A DNA stretch of 64,000 bases, taken from contig NZ_JAANIJ010000001.1 in the NCBI RefSeq assembly GCF_011174705.1, positions 2,418,001-2,482,000 on the forward strand, written 5' to 3'. A program made the translations under genes and the position numbers. This document shows positions 1 through 10,979 of the stretch, one piece after another. Positions within the stretch are counted from its first letter, which is position 1. The number at the start of each line of letters is the position of its first letter. The DNA comes from Tessaracoccus coleopterorum (GTDB lineage Bacteria; Actinomycetota; Actinomycetes; Propionibacteriales; Propionibacteriaceae). The notes beneath the pieces were generated by a model. That model did no database searches and had not been told where the DNA came from. It saw nothing but the letters and a program-made list of their open reading frames with translations.

Positions 1-1307
<1,307 letters not shown>

Positions 1308-1524
1308 CTGTCCTCCTTGAAGAATTGTCTGCGGCACACCCTATCCGGTCGGCTCCCCGATTTGAGGGGCACCCAGGGAATCCCGCCGTTCGGTTCGGTG
1401 TATGCGCAAACCCCTTGCCCGAGCCCCTGGCGCCCCGCTGCGCCCGGTGTCGGCGCCCGGTGGGCGTCGCTGGCCACGACCCGCGGCAGTGCCGTCACCG
1501 ACGCACCTTCCCGCGCTGCGGGCG

Positions 1525-1530
1525 TAGATT
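1525..1530 (+). promoter_or_regulatory. Leaderless -10 element for the histidine phosphatase gene
   Basis: TAGATT lies exactly six bases before the ATG at 1537, and no ribosome site is visible. This TANNNT-N6-start pattern is the usual signature of leaderless transcripts in actinobacteria and recurs through the window. Confidence 0.55.
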
Positions 1531-1536
1531 GGGGCG

Positions 1537-2148
1537 ATGGAACCCATCCGCACGCAGGCCTGGTTGGTCCGGCACGGCGCGACGCAGTGGTCGCAGACCG
1601 GGCACCACACCTCCGTCACCGACCTGCCACTCCTGCCCGCGGGCGAGGAGGACGCCAGGCTGGTCGGTGAGAGGCTCACCGAGGGTGACTTCCCCTGGTC
1701 CTTTCCAGCCCGCGGCTGCGGGCGAGGGAGACCGCGCGGCTGGCGGGCTTCCCCGCCCCGAGATCGACGACGACCTGGTGGAATGGGCCTACGGATCCGC
1801 CGAGGGCCTGACGTCCGCGCAGATCCAGGAGCGCGTCCCGGGGTGGCGGATCTGGACACACGGCGCGCCCGATCTCGGACCCGAACCCGTGGGGCCGGGG
1901 AGAGCGTCGACGATGTCGCCGCCCGTCTCACCCGGGTGGTCGACCGGGTCCGCTCGAGCGGACTGGAGCGCGTGCTGATCTTCGGACACGGGCATGCGCT
2001 GCGGGCCATGGCGATGCTCTGGCTGGGGCTCCCCGTCGACCGGGGGGCGCATTTCCCGCTGTACACGGGGCGGGTCAGCGTCCTCGGGTACGAGAAGACC
2101 TCGCCGGCGCTCGTCGCGTGGAATGTCGGCGAGTTGTACGAGGTGTGA
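1537..2148 (+). CDS. Histidine phosphatase (phosphoglycerate mutase family), three frame slips
   Basis: Small cytosolic phosphatase of the branch-2 histidine phosphatase superfamily; substrate unknown. The N-terminus MEPIRTQAWLVRHGATQWS holds the phospho-accepting RHG motif; the second catalytic histidine is in LIFGHGHALRAMAML near the C-terminus. Three G/C runs are one base short (about 1692-1695, 1751-1754 and 1903-1907); repairing them gives one continuous protein of 204 residues ending VAWNVGELYEV. It stops 3 bases before the serB stop codon on the other strand, a convergent pair. The family also contains alpha-ribazole phosphatases (CobC), and cobU/cobS lie 3.5 kb away, but no feature ties this gene to cobalamin. 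Confidence 0.82.
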   Translation: MEPIRTQAWLVRHGATQWSQTGHHTSVTDLPLLPAGEEDARLVGERLTEGDFPWSFPARGCGRGRPRGWRASPPRDRRRPGGMGLRIRRGPDVRADPGARPGVADLDTRRARSRTRTRGAGESVDDVAARLTRVVDRVRSSGLERVLIFGHGHALRAMAMLWLGLPVDRGAHFPLYTGRVSVLGYEKTSPALVAWNVGELYEV

Positions 2149-2151
2149 GCG

Positions 2152-3009
2152 TCAGAAGGCGAACGCCGCCGCGGCGTCGAGGCGCGGGAAGTTGATGGCC
2201 ACATCGGCCGCGGCGGCCGTCACCGGCTTCGCACAGAACGCCACGGAGAGGCCCGCCGCCGCGAACATGCCGAGGTCGTTTGCCCCGTCGCCGATGGCCA
2301 CGGTCAATGCGGGGTCGATCCCGGCGGAATCGGCGAAGCCCAGGAGGTCGCGCGCCTTCTGGTCGCGGTCGACCACCTGACCGATGACGCGTCCGGTGAG
2401 CCGCTCCCGGCCGTCGACGGTCTCCGTCTCGAGGTGGTTGGCGTTGAAGAAGTCGAGCCCGAGCCGTGCCGCGAGCGGCTCGACGAGTTGCACAAAGCCG
2501 CCCGACGTCACCCCGACCAGCGCGCCGGCGGCCTTGGCCGCCGCGATCAGCTCGACCGCCCCGGATGACAGGGTCATGGCGGGGCCGACGGCATCGAAGA
2601 TGGAGATGGGTAGGCCGCGAAGCGTCGCGACCCGCTCGGTGAGCGACTGCCCGAAGTCGAGTTCGCCGCGCATCGCGCGTTCGGTGATCTCCGCGACCTC
2701 GGCACCGACGCCGGCGTGCTGGGCCAGCAGGTCGATGGCCTCGGTCGTCGTCAGGGTGGAGTCGACGTCGAGCATGACGAGCCGGGCGCCCTGTGTGGCC
2801 AGCGGTCCTGCGATGACACCGACCGCGACGTCGCCGGCAACGGCCCGCAGCGCGGAGCGCAGCAGGTCAGGCTCGTCGTGGGAGGTGAAGAGGCTGATCC
2901 GCTGCCCGTAGTTGGTCTCCTCGCTCGTGACATGGTCGGTCGGGGGCACCATGGCGACCAGCGCCCGGGGGATGGGGCCGGCTGCTGCGAACGTCACGCG
3001 GATCTGCAT
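2152..3009 (-). CDS. serB: Phosphoserine phosphatase SerB
   Basis: HAD-family hydrolase that dephosphorylates L-phosphoserine, the last step of serine synthesis. The 285-residue frame is intact. HAD motif I is DVDSTLT (nucleophile and acid/base aspartates), motif II is GVTSGGF, and motif III is GDGANDLGM with the metal-binding aspartates. About 85 N-terminal residues precede the HAD domain, a spacing typical of actinobacterial SerB. The start at 3009 is supported by a leaderless pattern: TAGGGT at 3016-3021 sits six bases upstream of the ATG. Convergent with the histidine phosphatase gene; the next gene upstream is the separate HtrA-like protease. Confidence 0.95.
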   Translation of the reverse strand: MQIRVTFAAAGPIPRALVAMVPPTDHVTSEETNYGQRISLFTSHDEPDLLRSALRAVAGDVAVGVIAGPLATQGARLVMLDVDSTLTTTEAIDLLAQHAGVGAEVAEITERAMRGELDFGQSLTERVATLRGLPISIFDAVGPAMTLSSGAVELIAAAKAAGALVGVTSGGFVQLVEPLAARLGLDFFNANHLETETVDGRERLTGRVIGQVVDRDQKARDLLGFADSAGIDPALTVAIGDGANDLGMFAAAGLSVAFCAKPVTAAAADVAINFPRLDAAAAFAF

Positions 3010-3015
3010 GCGTCG

Positions 3016-3021
3016 ACCCTA
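3016..3021 (-). promoter_or_regulatory. Leaderless -10 element for serB
   Basis: TAGGGT on the minus strand, six bases before the serB ATG, with no ribosome site between them. Supports a leaderless transcript. Confidence 0.5.
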
Positions 3022-3092
3022 CTTGTCGGGCGCGCCGCGGCCCGCCACCGTCCGGCCCTGACGCGCGGGTGGCGGGCCGTTGACCGGTGTGA

Positions 3093-4524
3093 TCAGGCCT
3101 TGGCTGCCACCGGGGTGACGGTCACGGTGACCTCCTTGCCGCCGCGGAGCACGGTGAGGTCCATGGCCTTGCCGACCTGGCCAGCCCGCACCAGCGCGAC
3201 GAGCGACTCGCTGCCCGTGACGGTCTGCCCGTCGACGGCGGTGATCAGGTCGTCGACCTTCAGGCCGGCCGAGGCCGCCGGGGACCCGGACACCACCTGG
3301 GCGACCACTGCGCCCTGCTGGCCGGTGGTCCGCACGTCGGAGGCGCTGATGCCGAGCTGCGGGTGCTCGGCCCTGCCTGTGCTGATCAGCTGGTCGGCGA
3401 CGTAGCGGACCTGGTCGGAGCCGATGGCGAACCCGATGCCGATGTTGCCCGACTGGCTCTGGCCGCTGGACAGCGATGCGATCGACGAGGTGATGCCGAT
3501 CAGCCTGCCGGAGCTGTCGACCAGCGCGCCGCCGGAGTTGCCGGGGTTGATGGCCGCGTTGGTCTGGATGGCAGCCGTGACGACGGTCTCGGCCGTGGTC
3601 TGCTGCTGCAACTGCCCGAAGCCCGGAAGCTGCTGCTGTTGTTCGCTCGCGGCAGTGGTGGTGACGGGGCGGTTCAGGGCCGAGACGATGCCGGTGGTGA
3701 CGGTGTCGGCCAGGCCGAGCGGGTTGCCGATGGCCATCACCGGGTCGCCGACGGAGAGCACCTGGTTGTCCGCGAACTCCATCACCGAGAGGTCGGACGG
3801 CGGATCGACGAGCTTGACCACGGCCAGGTCGGTCGAGGGGTCGGTGCCCACCACTGTCGCCTCATACGACACGTTGCCGAGCATGACGATGACCTTGCCG
3901 TCCAGCGCGCCCGAGACGACATGGTTGTTGGTGACGATGTGGCCCTCCGTGTCGATCACGACACCGGAGCCCTGGGCGCCGCCGCCGGAGGTCTGCACGT
4001 CGATCGCGACGACCGCCTTGGAGGCGACCTTGGCGACGGCGGTCCAGTTGGGGCTGTTGGGGTCGGCCTGGACGACGGTGGTGCCGCCCGAACCGACGGA
4101 GGCGGTCGTCGTGCCGCCGCCGAGCTGGGAGGCGGCGAAGCCGACGCCTCCTCCGACTCCGCCCGCGAGGATGGCGACGGCGAGGATGCCCGCGATGCGG
4201 CTACGGCCCTTCGGGGCCTTCCGGTCACCGGGGCCTGGACCGTGGTGGTGGCCGACCGGGGCTGGCCGAAGGCCTGGTTCCAGGTGGGGTAGCCCACCTG
4301 CTGACCCGCCTCGGGCCGGGGGCGAAGCCGGGCTGCCCGGGGTGGGTCTGTGCTGCGGGGCCGCCGGGCACCGGCTGCGGGCCGACACCCGGCTGGGCTG
4401 CGGGGGTCGCGGAGGGCTGACCCTGTGGCTGCGGCCATGCCTGCGGCGGCTGGGGCTGCTGGGGCTGTGCCGGGGTGGTTCCCTCGCGGCTCCAGGGGTT
4501 CGGGTACTGCTCGTTGGTGCTCAT
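3093..4524 (-). CDS. HtrA/DegP-like membrane-anchored serine protease with PDZ domain (two frame slips)
   Basis: Envelope protein-quality-control protease of the trypsin-like S1C family. Repaired length is about 477 residues: a cytoplasmic Pro/Gln-rich N-terminus (MSTNEQYPNPWSREGT start), one membrane segment (AGILAVAILAGGVGGGVGF), the protease domain and a C-terminal PDZ domain. The catalytic triad is visible: His in VTNNHVV, Asp in STDLAVV, Ser in NPGNSGGAL. The frame slips at about 4259 and 4313, both G runs one base short, so the open C-terminal part alone would miss the N-terminus. The start at 4524 has GAGGGAGA six bases upstream. It is one of the PepD/HtrA types common in actinobacteria; the individual orthologue is not resolved. 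Confidence 0.9.
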
Positions 4525-4620
4525 CTTCGTCTCCCTCGCGGTGCGTTGACACCAGATAACCGGCCGAACCTGTGAGCCCCCTGTGAGCTGGCTGATCCTT
4601 TGCTTAGACCTGTGGCCCGG

Positions 4621-5610
4621 TCACCGGGCGGTGGTTACGGTGACCGTGAAGTTCGGATCCTGGAGTGCGATCTGTGTGCGGCCGAGGCGCACGTTCAGTT
4701 CCTTGCGGTAGGGCAGGTGGGAGTTGAACACGCACCAGAGCTGTCCGCCGGGACGCAGCACCCGTGTCGCCTCGTCGAACATCGCGATGGTGTCGGAGGA
4801 GTCCTTGGCGACGCCCTGGTGGAACGGCGGGTTCGTGACGATCGCGTCGAGGCTCTGGTCGGCGTACCCGTCGAGCCCGGCCCCCAGGTCACGTCCACAT
4901 CCAACCCGTTGATCTCGGCCGCGATGCCGGTTCCGGCCACCGCCGACCAGCTGACGTCGCGGGCCTGCACGCGCAGACCCTCGCGGCCAGCCACATCGAG
5001 ATGGTGCCGTTCCCGCAGCCCCAGTCGAGCACGTCGTCGGCGTCGATCCCCGGGAGCCTGCCCTTCCCGCCGAGGGCCGTCAGCAGCAGGCGGGTGCCCG
5101 GATCGACCTTGATGCCGCCGAACGTGGCGCCGTGGGCGGCCACCGAGAAGCCGAGATCCTCGTGGAGGCGCACCTTCGGCCAGTCCGACTCCCGGTTCTC
5201 CGGCCCCATGCCCGCAGTACCCGTGACTTCGAGCGACCCAGCGACGCCGACACGGCCGCGAAATGCTTGCCCAGCACCTCGTTCATCGTCAGGTTCATGT
5301 GCCTGACCCGCGCCCCGCCCAGGAATGTGACGTCGTCGGCGCCCTGCACCGCTGCCGCCTGCTCGTCGAGCGCGGCGAGCGACTTCGGGAGCCGGGCCAG
5401 CGCCAGGTCGACGCCCGCCAGGTCGGCGGGATGCTCCACCAGCAGATCGGGCGAGACCAGAGACGCGTCGCGCCAGTCGTCGCAGAAGACGCGCACGTCA
5501 GGCGTGAGCGTCAGCGCGTCCTCGATCAGCGCCGGGGCGTCGAGGATCGCCACCGCCTCGGCATGGTCGGGGGCCTCGGCCCAGATCAGGTCATCTACAA
5601 CATCGCGCAT
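4621..5610 (-). CDS. Class I SAM methyltransferase, RsmC/RlmG-like (three frame slips)
   Basis: Probable 16S or 23S rRNA guanine-N2 methyltransferase. The repaired 330-residue protein has an N-terminal half without SAM motifs (MRDVVDDLIWAEAPDHAEAV start) and a C-terminal Rossmann half with the SAM-binding block DVLDWGCGNGTISMW and the catalytic motif VTNPPFH, the NPPF signature of N-methyltransferases acting on exocyclic amines. This duplicated-fold layout matches RsmC/RlmG. Frame slips at about 4880, 4985 and 5211 are each fixed by one added G/C. The stop at 4621 follows FTVTVTTAR. TAGGAT lies seven bases before the ATG, a leaderless pattern. Which rRNA position is modified cannot be told. 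Confidence 0.82.
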
Positions 5611-5642
5611 GGCCCCGATCCTACGGGGCGCACCGTGGTCGC

Positions 5643-5648
5643 TAGGTT
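5643..5648 (+). promoter_or_regulatory. Leaderless -10 element for cobU
   Basis: TAGGTT lies seven bases before the GTG at 5656. This favours the longer CobU start over the internal ATG codons at 5668 and 5755. Confidence 0.45.
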
Positions 5649-5655
5649 TGACCGT

Positions 5656-6297
5656 GTGGATGAAGCCATGGAGTTCAGGGTCCGGATCGATCCGGGAGAC
5701 GGCGCGGCGGCCGATCTGCTCGCCAGACTCGCCGCTCACGGCGAGGTGACGGCGATGGTGCACGGCCGCGGGACGACCCTCGTGCTGGGTGGGGCCCGGT
5801 CGGGGAAATCGTCGTGGGCGGAGGCCCAGCTCGCTGACCGGGGCGACGTCGAGTACGTGGCCACGTCCGAGGCGCGCGCCGACGATCCCGAATGGCTGGA
5901 GCGCGTCGCGCTGCACCGGGCGCGTCGCCCCGCGTCCTGGCGCACCACCGAGACGATCGACCCGGCCGCCGTCCTCGGCTCCGATGCCCCGTCGCCGGTG
6001 CTCATCGACTGCCTGGCGGTGTGGCTCGACCGGATCCTGCTGGATTCCGGCGCCTGGGACGACCGGGAGGGTTGGCGCGACGCCGTGGAGGCGCGGGTCG
6101 CGGGGCTCATCGCGGCGATCGGGGCCACGTCGCGGGAGGTGATCCTGGTCAGCAACGAGGTCGGCTCGGGTGTGGTGCCCGCCACCGCCTCCGGGCGGCT
6201 GTACCGCGACGAACTCGGCAGGCTCAACGCGCGGGTGGCCGCCGCAGTCGACGAGTTGTGGCTGTGCACCGCCGGGGTCGCGAGGCGGCTGAAGTGA
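5656..6297 (+). CDS. cobU: CobU: adenosylcobinamide kinase / adenosylcobinamide-phosphate guanylyltransferase
   Basis: Phosphorylates adenosylcobinamide and then transfers GMP to it, in nucleotide-loop assembly of cobalamin. The P-loop is VLGGARSGKSSW and the guanylylated histidine is in the LHRARRP block. From the GTG at 5656 the protein has 213 residues, about 30 more than the classical enzyme; starting at the ATG at 5755, behind a GAGGTGA, would give the usual 180. The leaderless -10 at 5643 supports the long form. The extension begins VDEAMEFRVRIDPGDG and has no motif I recognise. The stop overlaps the cobS start by four bases (GTGA), so the two are translationally coupled. Confidence 0.93.
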   Translation: MDEAMEFRVRIDPGDGAAADLLARLAAHGEVTAMVHGRGTTLVLGGARSGKSSWAEAQLADRGDVEYVATSEARADDPEWLERVALHRARRPASWRTTETIDPAAVLGSDAPSPVLIDCLAVWLDRILLDSGAWDDREGWRDAVEARVAGLIAAIGATSREVILVSNEVGSGVVPATASGRLYRDELGRLNARVAAAVDELWLCTAGVARRLK

Positions 6298-7063
6298 GGT
6301 CGCTCCTGACTGCAACCGGCCTGTTCACCGTCATCCCCGTCCGACCGTTCGAGGTCGACCGTGGCGCAGCCACCAGGGCGATGGCCGCGCTGCCGTGGCT
6401 CGCTCTGCTGCTCGGACTCGCGGCCGGTGCGCTCGTCTGGGGGCTCGGGACCCTCGCGTCGCCGCTGCTCGGCGCGATCGCGGGGCTCGCCCTGCTGGCG
6501 GCCGTGACCGGCGCCCTGCACCTCGACGGCGTCGCGGACACCGCGGACGGGCTCGGCTCCCGGAAGTCGCGGGAAGAGGCGCTGGAGATCATGCGCCGCT
6601 CCGACATCGGCCCGATGGGGGTGGTGACGCTGCTGTTCGTGCTGCTGCTCGACGTGGCCGCGCTTGCCTCGACCTCCTCGCCCCTGTTCGGGGGTGCCGC
6701 GCTCGCGGTCGCGGTGATGGGCTCGCGGCTCGCCGTTTCGATCGCGACGGTGTCGCGACGCTCGGCGCGCACGACCGGCTTCGGTGCGCTGTTCGTCGGC
6801 GTCACGGCGAGGTCGACCGCGGTCGTCAATGCCGTCCTGGCGGTGCTGGTGGGGCTCGGGCTCGGCTGGTTGACGGCGGGTTGGACGGGTGCCGTCGCGC
6901 TCGCCGTCGGCGGTGTGGTCGCAGCGTTGGTCGCGACGTGGTGGGGCCGGAGGCTGGTGCGCCGGTTCGGGGTTGGACCGGTGACACGTTCGGGTCGCTG
7001 ATCGAGGTGACCCAGGTCGCGTTGCTGCTCACAACCGCCGTCGCCTTCGGCGCCCTGGGCTGA
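6294..7063 (+). CDS. cobS: CobS: adenosylcobinamide-GDP ribazoletransferase (one frame slip)
   Basis: Membrane enzyme joining adenosylcobinamide-GDP to alpha-ribazole, the penultimate step or last step of cobalamin synthesis. Repaired length 256 residues, normal for the family, with several hydrophobic segments. Signature blocks are ALHLDGVADTADGLGS and MRRSDIGPMGVV. It starts with GTG at 6294 overlapping the cobU stop. The frame slips at about 6967, where TTCGGGG is one G short; adding it continues to QVALLLTTAVAFGALG and a stop at 7063, five bases short of the convergent methyltransferase stop. This neat spacing supports the repair. Confidence 0.92.
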
Positions 7064-7068
7064 TGCGG

Positions 7069-7865
7069 TCAGACGCGGGCCAGTAGCTCCCGTGGAGGAT
7101 GGAGAGGAACCCGTCGTCGGAGTCGGCCCACTGGCGCCACCCCTCGCTGACCCGGGTGAGGTCGGCGGTCGTCGCGAAGCCCTCGTCCACGGCCTGCCGC
7201 GCCATCGCGGAGTCGAGGATGCGCTCGGCCCACATGCCACCCCACCAGGCCCGATCCTCCGGCGTCGAGAAGCACCAGGTGCTGGTGGTCACGGTGACGT
7301 CCTCAAGGCCGGCTGCGTGCGCCCAGCCGAGCAGCCGACGACCGGCGTCCGGTTCGCCCCCGTTGGCCCTGGCGAGGCGCTGGTACAGGTCCATCCACTC
7401 GTCGAGGGCCCGGTACCGGGGCCACCAGACGAAACCGGCGTAATCGCTGTCGCGCACCGCCACGAGGCCACCGGGCAACGTGACGCGCGCCATCTCGCGG
7501 AGCGCCTGCACCGGGTCGGCCACGTGCTGCAGCACCTGGTGGGCGTGCGTGACGTCGAACGTGTCGTCGGGGAAGCCGAGGGCGTGGACGTCGGCCGTGG
7601 CGAAGTCGACGTTGCCGAGCCACCGCTCCGTGATGGTCGCCCGACAGATGGCCAGCTCCTCGTCGCCCGTCTCGGTGGCCGTCACCTGGCCGACGAGCGC
7701 GGCGAAGTCGGCGGTGATGGTGCCCGGCCCGGCCCCGATGTCGAGCAGGTGCATGTCGTCGACCAGATGCGGGAGCAGGTAGCCGGCGGAGTTCTCGGCG
7801 GTGCGCCAGCGGTGGGAGCGCAGCACAGACTCGTGATGGCCGTGGGTGTACCTGGGTTCCAGCAT
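7069..7865 (-). CDS. Class I SAM-dependent methyltransferase, UbiE-like (one frame slip near the C-terminus)
   Basis: Small-molecule-type methyltransferase; substrate unknown. The SAM-binding glycine motif is LLDIGAGPGT, followed by an acidic residue in TATETGDEE and the block HAHQVLQHVADP, typical of UbiE/Methyltransf_11 enzymes. The start MLEPRYTHGHHESVL at 7865 gives about 265 residues; the open frame runs 126 bases further upstream but that stretch is Pro-rich and looks non-coding. Near 7090 the run GGGG is read as GGG; without the fix the frame would run into cobS, with it the protein ends LLARV at 7069. Convergent with cobS. Confidence 0.83.
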
Positions 7866-7923
7866 TCCCCAAGTGTCGGGGCGGGGCGGATGGCGGGGCG
7901 GCGTGGCCCACCCTGTGGGACGC

Positions 7924-8523
7924 TCAGCCGGTCCAGGTGCCGTCGCAGAGGGACAGCCGACCGATGGTGGTGAGTGGACCGGCGATGTCATCGGTCGCGT
8001 AGCTCATCAGGCAGACCGTGTCGACGGCGACCTCGAGGGGAGGCGGGGCGAAGCCCGTCATCCGGGCCTCGGCCTCGGAGAGTTCCGCCTCCACCGCGTA
8101 CAGGCCGACGGTGACGTGCGGGTGGCGGCTCGGCGCGGGAAGGACGGCCCTGAGCGGTGAGAGCGCATCGGCGGACGCATCGAGATAGGGCGCCATCGGG
8201 AAGGTGCCCCACCCGCCGACCGTGACCCGGAACGGTGCGATCCCGAGTGCGCGGAGGGCCGCCAGGTCACGGCGCGTGTCGTGCTCGCCGTACACCGCGC
8301 CGGCCGGGGTCGCCCCCGGCTCGGGGCGCAGCCCGGCGAAGGCGAGCGTGATGTGCGGCTGCCGCAGGTAACGCGACAGCAGCAGGTCGTCGAGCCTGCC
8401 TGCCGCCTCCCCGACCCGGGCCCTGACCTCCGCGGTGTCGACGTCGAGCGCCCACACCAGCGCGCTGCTGCACCCGCCGTGCCACTCGGAGAAGTCACGG
8501 TCGAGGTTGGGCAGGAGCCTCAC
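7924..8523 (-). CDS. 2H phosphoesterase (2'-5' RNA ligase / cyclic phosphodiesterase family)
   Basis: 199-residue intact protein with the two HxTx motifs that define the 2H superfamily: QPHITLAF and HPHVTVGLY, about 90 residues apart. Members hydrolyse 2',3'-cyclic phosphates or act on RNA ends; the substrate here is unknown. It starts at GTG 8523, sharing a GTGA overlap with the stop of the siderophore-interacting protein gene upstream, so both are probably on one iron-regulated transcript. There is no obvious functional link between the two products. Confidence 0.85.
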   Translation of the reverse strand: MRLLPNLDRDFSEWHGGCSSALVWALDVDTAEVRARVGEAAGRLDDLLLSRYLRQPHITLAFAGLRPEPGATPAGAVYGEHDTRRDLAALRALGIAPFRVTVGGWGTFPMAPYLDASADALSPLRAVLPAPSRHPHVTVGLYAVEAELSEAEARMTGFAPPPLEVAVDTVCLMSYATDDIAGPLTTIGRLSLCDGTWTG

Positions 8524-9369
8524 GGCTTCGTGGGCGCCGGTTCCGCACCCGCTGCGGCCTCGGCCTGGTCCATCTCCTCGACGAAGGCGTGCTTGGAGCT
8601 CTGCCAGCCGTCCTCATTCATCCCGGCGCGCCAGTATCCGGAGATGGAGACGTCGGCCCGGGGGAGCCCGAGATCCACGAAGAGGTGGCGGCGCAGATCC
8701 TTTATCATCCCCGCCACGCCGTGGACGAACCATCCGCCGGTCGGCAGGTCGGCCGCACGGACGACCCGCGTCAGCTCCCTGCCGTAGGGGCGCCGTCGCG
8801 GGGCACCCAGGTGAGGTCGACGCCGTCGCGGACCGGGACCGGGAAGGTGGCGCCGTCGTCGGCGATCTCGATGAAGACCGACGCCGTCGACGAGGCAGGC
8901 AGAGCCTCGAGGGCCGCGCAGATGGCGGGGGCCGCGGCCTCGTCGCCAGCCAGCACGAAGTGCTCGAACCGCGGGGCCGGTGCCCATGCACCACCCGGGC
9001 CGCGGAAGGCGATCTCGTCGCCGGGTTCCGCCCCGCAGCCCACGGCCCGGCCAGCCCCTCGTCACCGTGCACGACGAAGTCGACCTCGATGGTGCCGGTG
9101 GCCGTGTCGTGGCTGCGCAGCGTGTAGGTGCGGGTGACCGGCGCGAGTTCGGGGGTCGCCTCACGGATTGCGTCCGGGTCGAACGGCCACGCGTAGTCGG
9201 CGCCGGCGGGTGGGAACAGGAACTTCACGTAGTGGTCGGTGAACGGCAGGTCTGCGCCGACCAGATCCGGGCAGTCGAAGGTGAGCCGGACGAGTTGCGG
9301 GGAGACGCGGGTGGTCGCCTTCACGGTGGCGCGGTGCAGCGGTCGCTGACGAGAACTCATGATGCCCAT
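8520..9369 (-). CDS. Siderophore-interacting protein (ViuB/SIP flavin ferric reductase family), two frame slips
   Basis: FAD-dependent reductase that releases iron from internalised ferric siderophores using NAD(P)H. Repaired length is about 283 residues. The flavin-binding block is VTRTYTLRSHD (RxYTxR motif); a later block WFVHGVAGMIKDLRRHL matches the nucleotide-binding half. Frame slips at about 8787 and 9031 are each one base short in a G/C run. The ATG at 9369 is chosen because TAATCT lies seven bases upstream with an iron box next to it; an ATG at 9360 is the alternative. Overlaps the 2H phosphoesterase start by four bases. Confidence 0.9.
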
Positions 9370-9376
9370 TCTGCCG

Positions 9377-9382
9377 AGATTA
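9377..9382 (-). promoter_or_regulatory. Leaderless -10 element for the siderophore-interacting protein gene
   Basis: TAATCT on the minus strand, seven bases before the ATG at 9369. The iron box at 9384-9402 begins one base upstream of it. Confidence 0.55.
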
Positions 9383-9383
9383 C

Positions 9384-9402
9384 GTAAGGTGATCCTAACT
9401 TA
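9384..9402. promoter_or_regulatory. DtxR/IdeR-type iron box
   Basis: The imperfect palindrome GTAAGGTGATCCTAACTTA reads close to the DtxR/IdeR consensus (TTAGGTTAGSCTAACCTAA): aligned from 9385, 13 of 19 positions agree, including AGGT and CTAAC half-sites. It occupies the -10/-35 spacer of the siderophore-interacting gene, where a bound Fe2+-repressor would block RNA polymerase. Expected behaviour is derepression in low iron. Binding itself is inferred. Confidence 0.7.
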
Positions 9403-9652
9403 TTCCCGGACCGTCCCTGGTCGGGTCCGTCCCGGCCCGCGCCACCGTCAGCGCGATCCCGGACCGTCGCCGAACCGGGCGCGCGCCGGCTCCGGCCCGG
9501 GGGTCGCGGGTGTTCGTGAGGCCGCGCCGCCGGAATGCACGCACGATCGGCCGCACGATGCACGCGTAGCCCTAGGATGACCGCAGGACGGCTGCCCGCA
9601 CCCGGTGACGGGCTCCGCCGAATCAGGCCCGTGATCCGACGGAGGACCAGCC

Positions 9653-10837
9653 ATGACCACTTCCGATCCCGACCTCCAACCCGAGGAGGCCGACCTCCAA
9701 CCCGAGGAGGCCGGCCCCAACACGCCGCCGCAGCCCCGGCAGAACGGCAGGCTCCCCGTCCGGTGAGCGTCCGGGCCCGGCTCACGAACCCGTTCGCCTG
9801 GGCGTTCCTGGGCATGCTGGGCGCGCTTGCCGGGCTGGCGATCGGCGGTGCCGTCGCGTCGCTGAGCAGCATCCTCGTCACGGTGCTCATCGCGCTGTTC
9901 TTCGCCCTTGCCCTCGACCCGCTGGTGCGTCGCCTCGAGGCGCGCGGCGTCGCGCGCGGCGTGGGAATCGGGATCACGTTCGCCGGGGTGGTCGTCGTGG
10001 TCGGCGCCATGCTCGCCTTCGTGGTGCCGGCGACGGTCACCCAGGTGGTCGGTTTCACCAAGTCGGTTCCGGGGTTCATCGCGGCGCTGGAGCAGCAGCC
10101 CTGGTTCCAGGAGGTGACGGGTCTCGGCGGCGAGGAGGTCTACAGCGCGCTCCTCGAGCGACTGCAGGCCTGGGTCTCGAACCCGGCGAACCTGCTCGCC
10201 CTCGGCAACGGGGTCCTCGCCTTCGGCTCGGGCCTGATCAACGGGATCTCCGGCACGATGATCGGACTGGTCCTCACCCTCTACTTCCTGGCTTCACTCG
10301 ACGCGATGAAGCAGGCGATGTACCGGCTGCTGCCTGCCTACAAGAGGTCGAAGGCCGCCGAGGTCACCGAGCAGATCACCCGGTCGGTCGGAGGGGCGAT
10401 CGGCGGCGCGATCCAGTTGGGCATCCTGAACGCCATCTTCTCGTTCCTGCTGCTGACCGTGCTCGGCATCCCGTACGCGATGATGCTCGCCTTCCTGGCG
10501 CTGCTGGTCTCCATGCTCCCGATGATCGGGTCTGTGATGGTGTGGATCATCGCGTCCCTGGTCTGCCTCACGGACTCCTGGCAGACGGCGCTCATCTTCG
10601 CCCTCGTGTACTTCGTCTACATGCAGATCGAGGCCTACGTCCTGACCCCCGCATCATGAACAAGTCGGTGTCCGTGCCCGGCCCCTCGTCCTGATCGGGG
10701 CCATGGTGGGAGCGACCCTCATGGGACTGGTCGGGGCGCTGGTGGCCGTCCCCGTCACGGCATCACTGCTGATCCTCATCAAGAGCATCCACATCCCGCG
10801 CCAGGACGCGAAGACGGCACCGGCGCCGACCGACTGA
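9653..10837 (+). CDS. AI-2E family transporter (YdiK/PerM-like membrane protein), three frame slips
   Basis: Multi-pass membrane protein of the UPF0118/AI-2E exporter family; the family name reflects E. coli TqsA but most members have unknown cargo. Repaired length is about 395 residues. The cytosolic head MTTSDPDLQPEEADLQPEEA includes a perfect 21-base tandem duplication; then membrane segments such as FAWAFLGMLGALAGLAIGG, ILVTVLIALFFALALDPLV and the family block LLVSMLPMIGSVMVWIIASL. The start at 9653 follows GGAGG with a 7-base gap. Slips at about 9755, 10648 and 10683 are short C runs; repair gives a last helix and the tail AKTAPAPTD. Confidence 0.88.
9671..9712 (+). repeat. Perfect 21-base tandem duplication in the AI-2E gene
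   Basis: Two adjacent identical 21-base copies (9671-9691 and 9692-9712) encode DLQPEEA twice in the charged N-terminal tail. In frame, so the protein is simply seven residues longer. Confidence 0.9.
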
Positions 10838-10979
10838 TACCAGGAGCGGTTCCGGTGCGGGCCGCGTTTCCCGGCCATCGCGGGATCGGCGTCGTGGGGC
10901 TCGATGGGGCCGAGGAACCGGGGCGGCCAGGCCCCGTCGGGCACGCACCTGCCGGACGCCATGGCCGGGTGCGGGAAAC

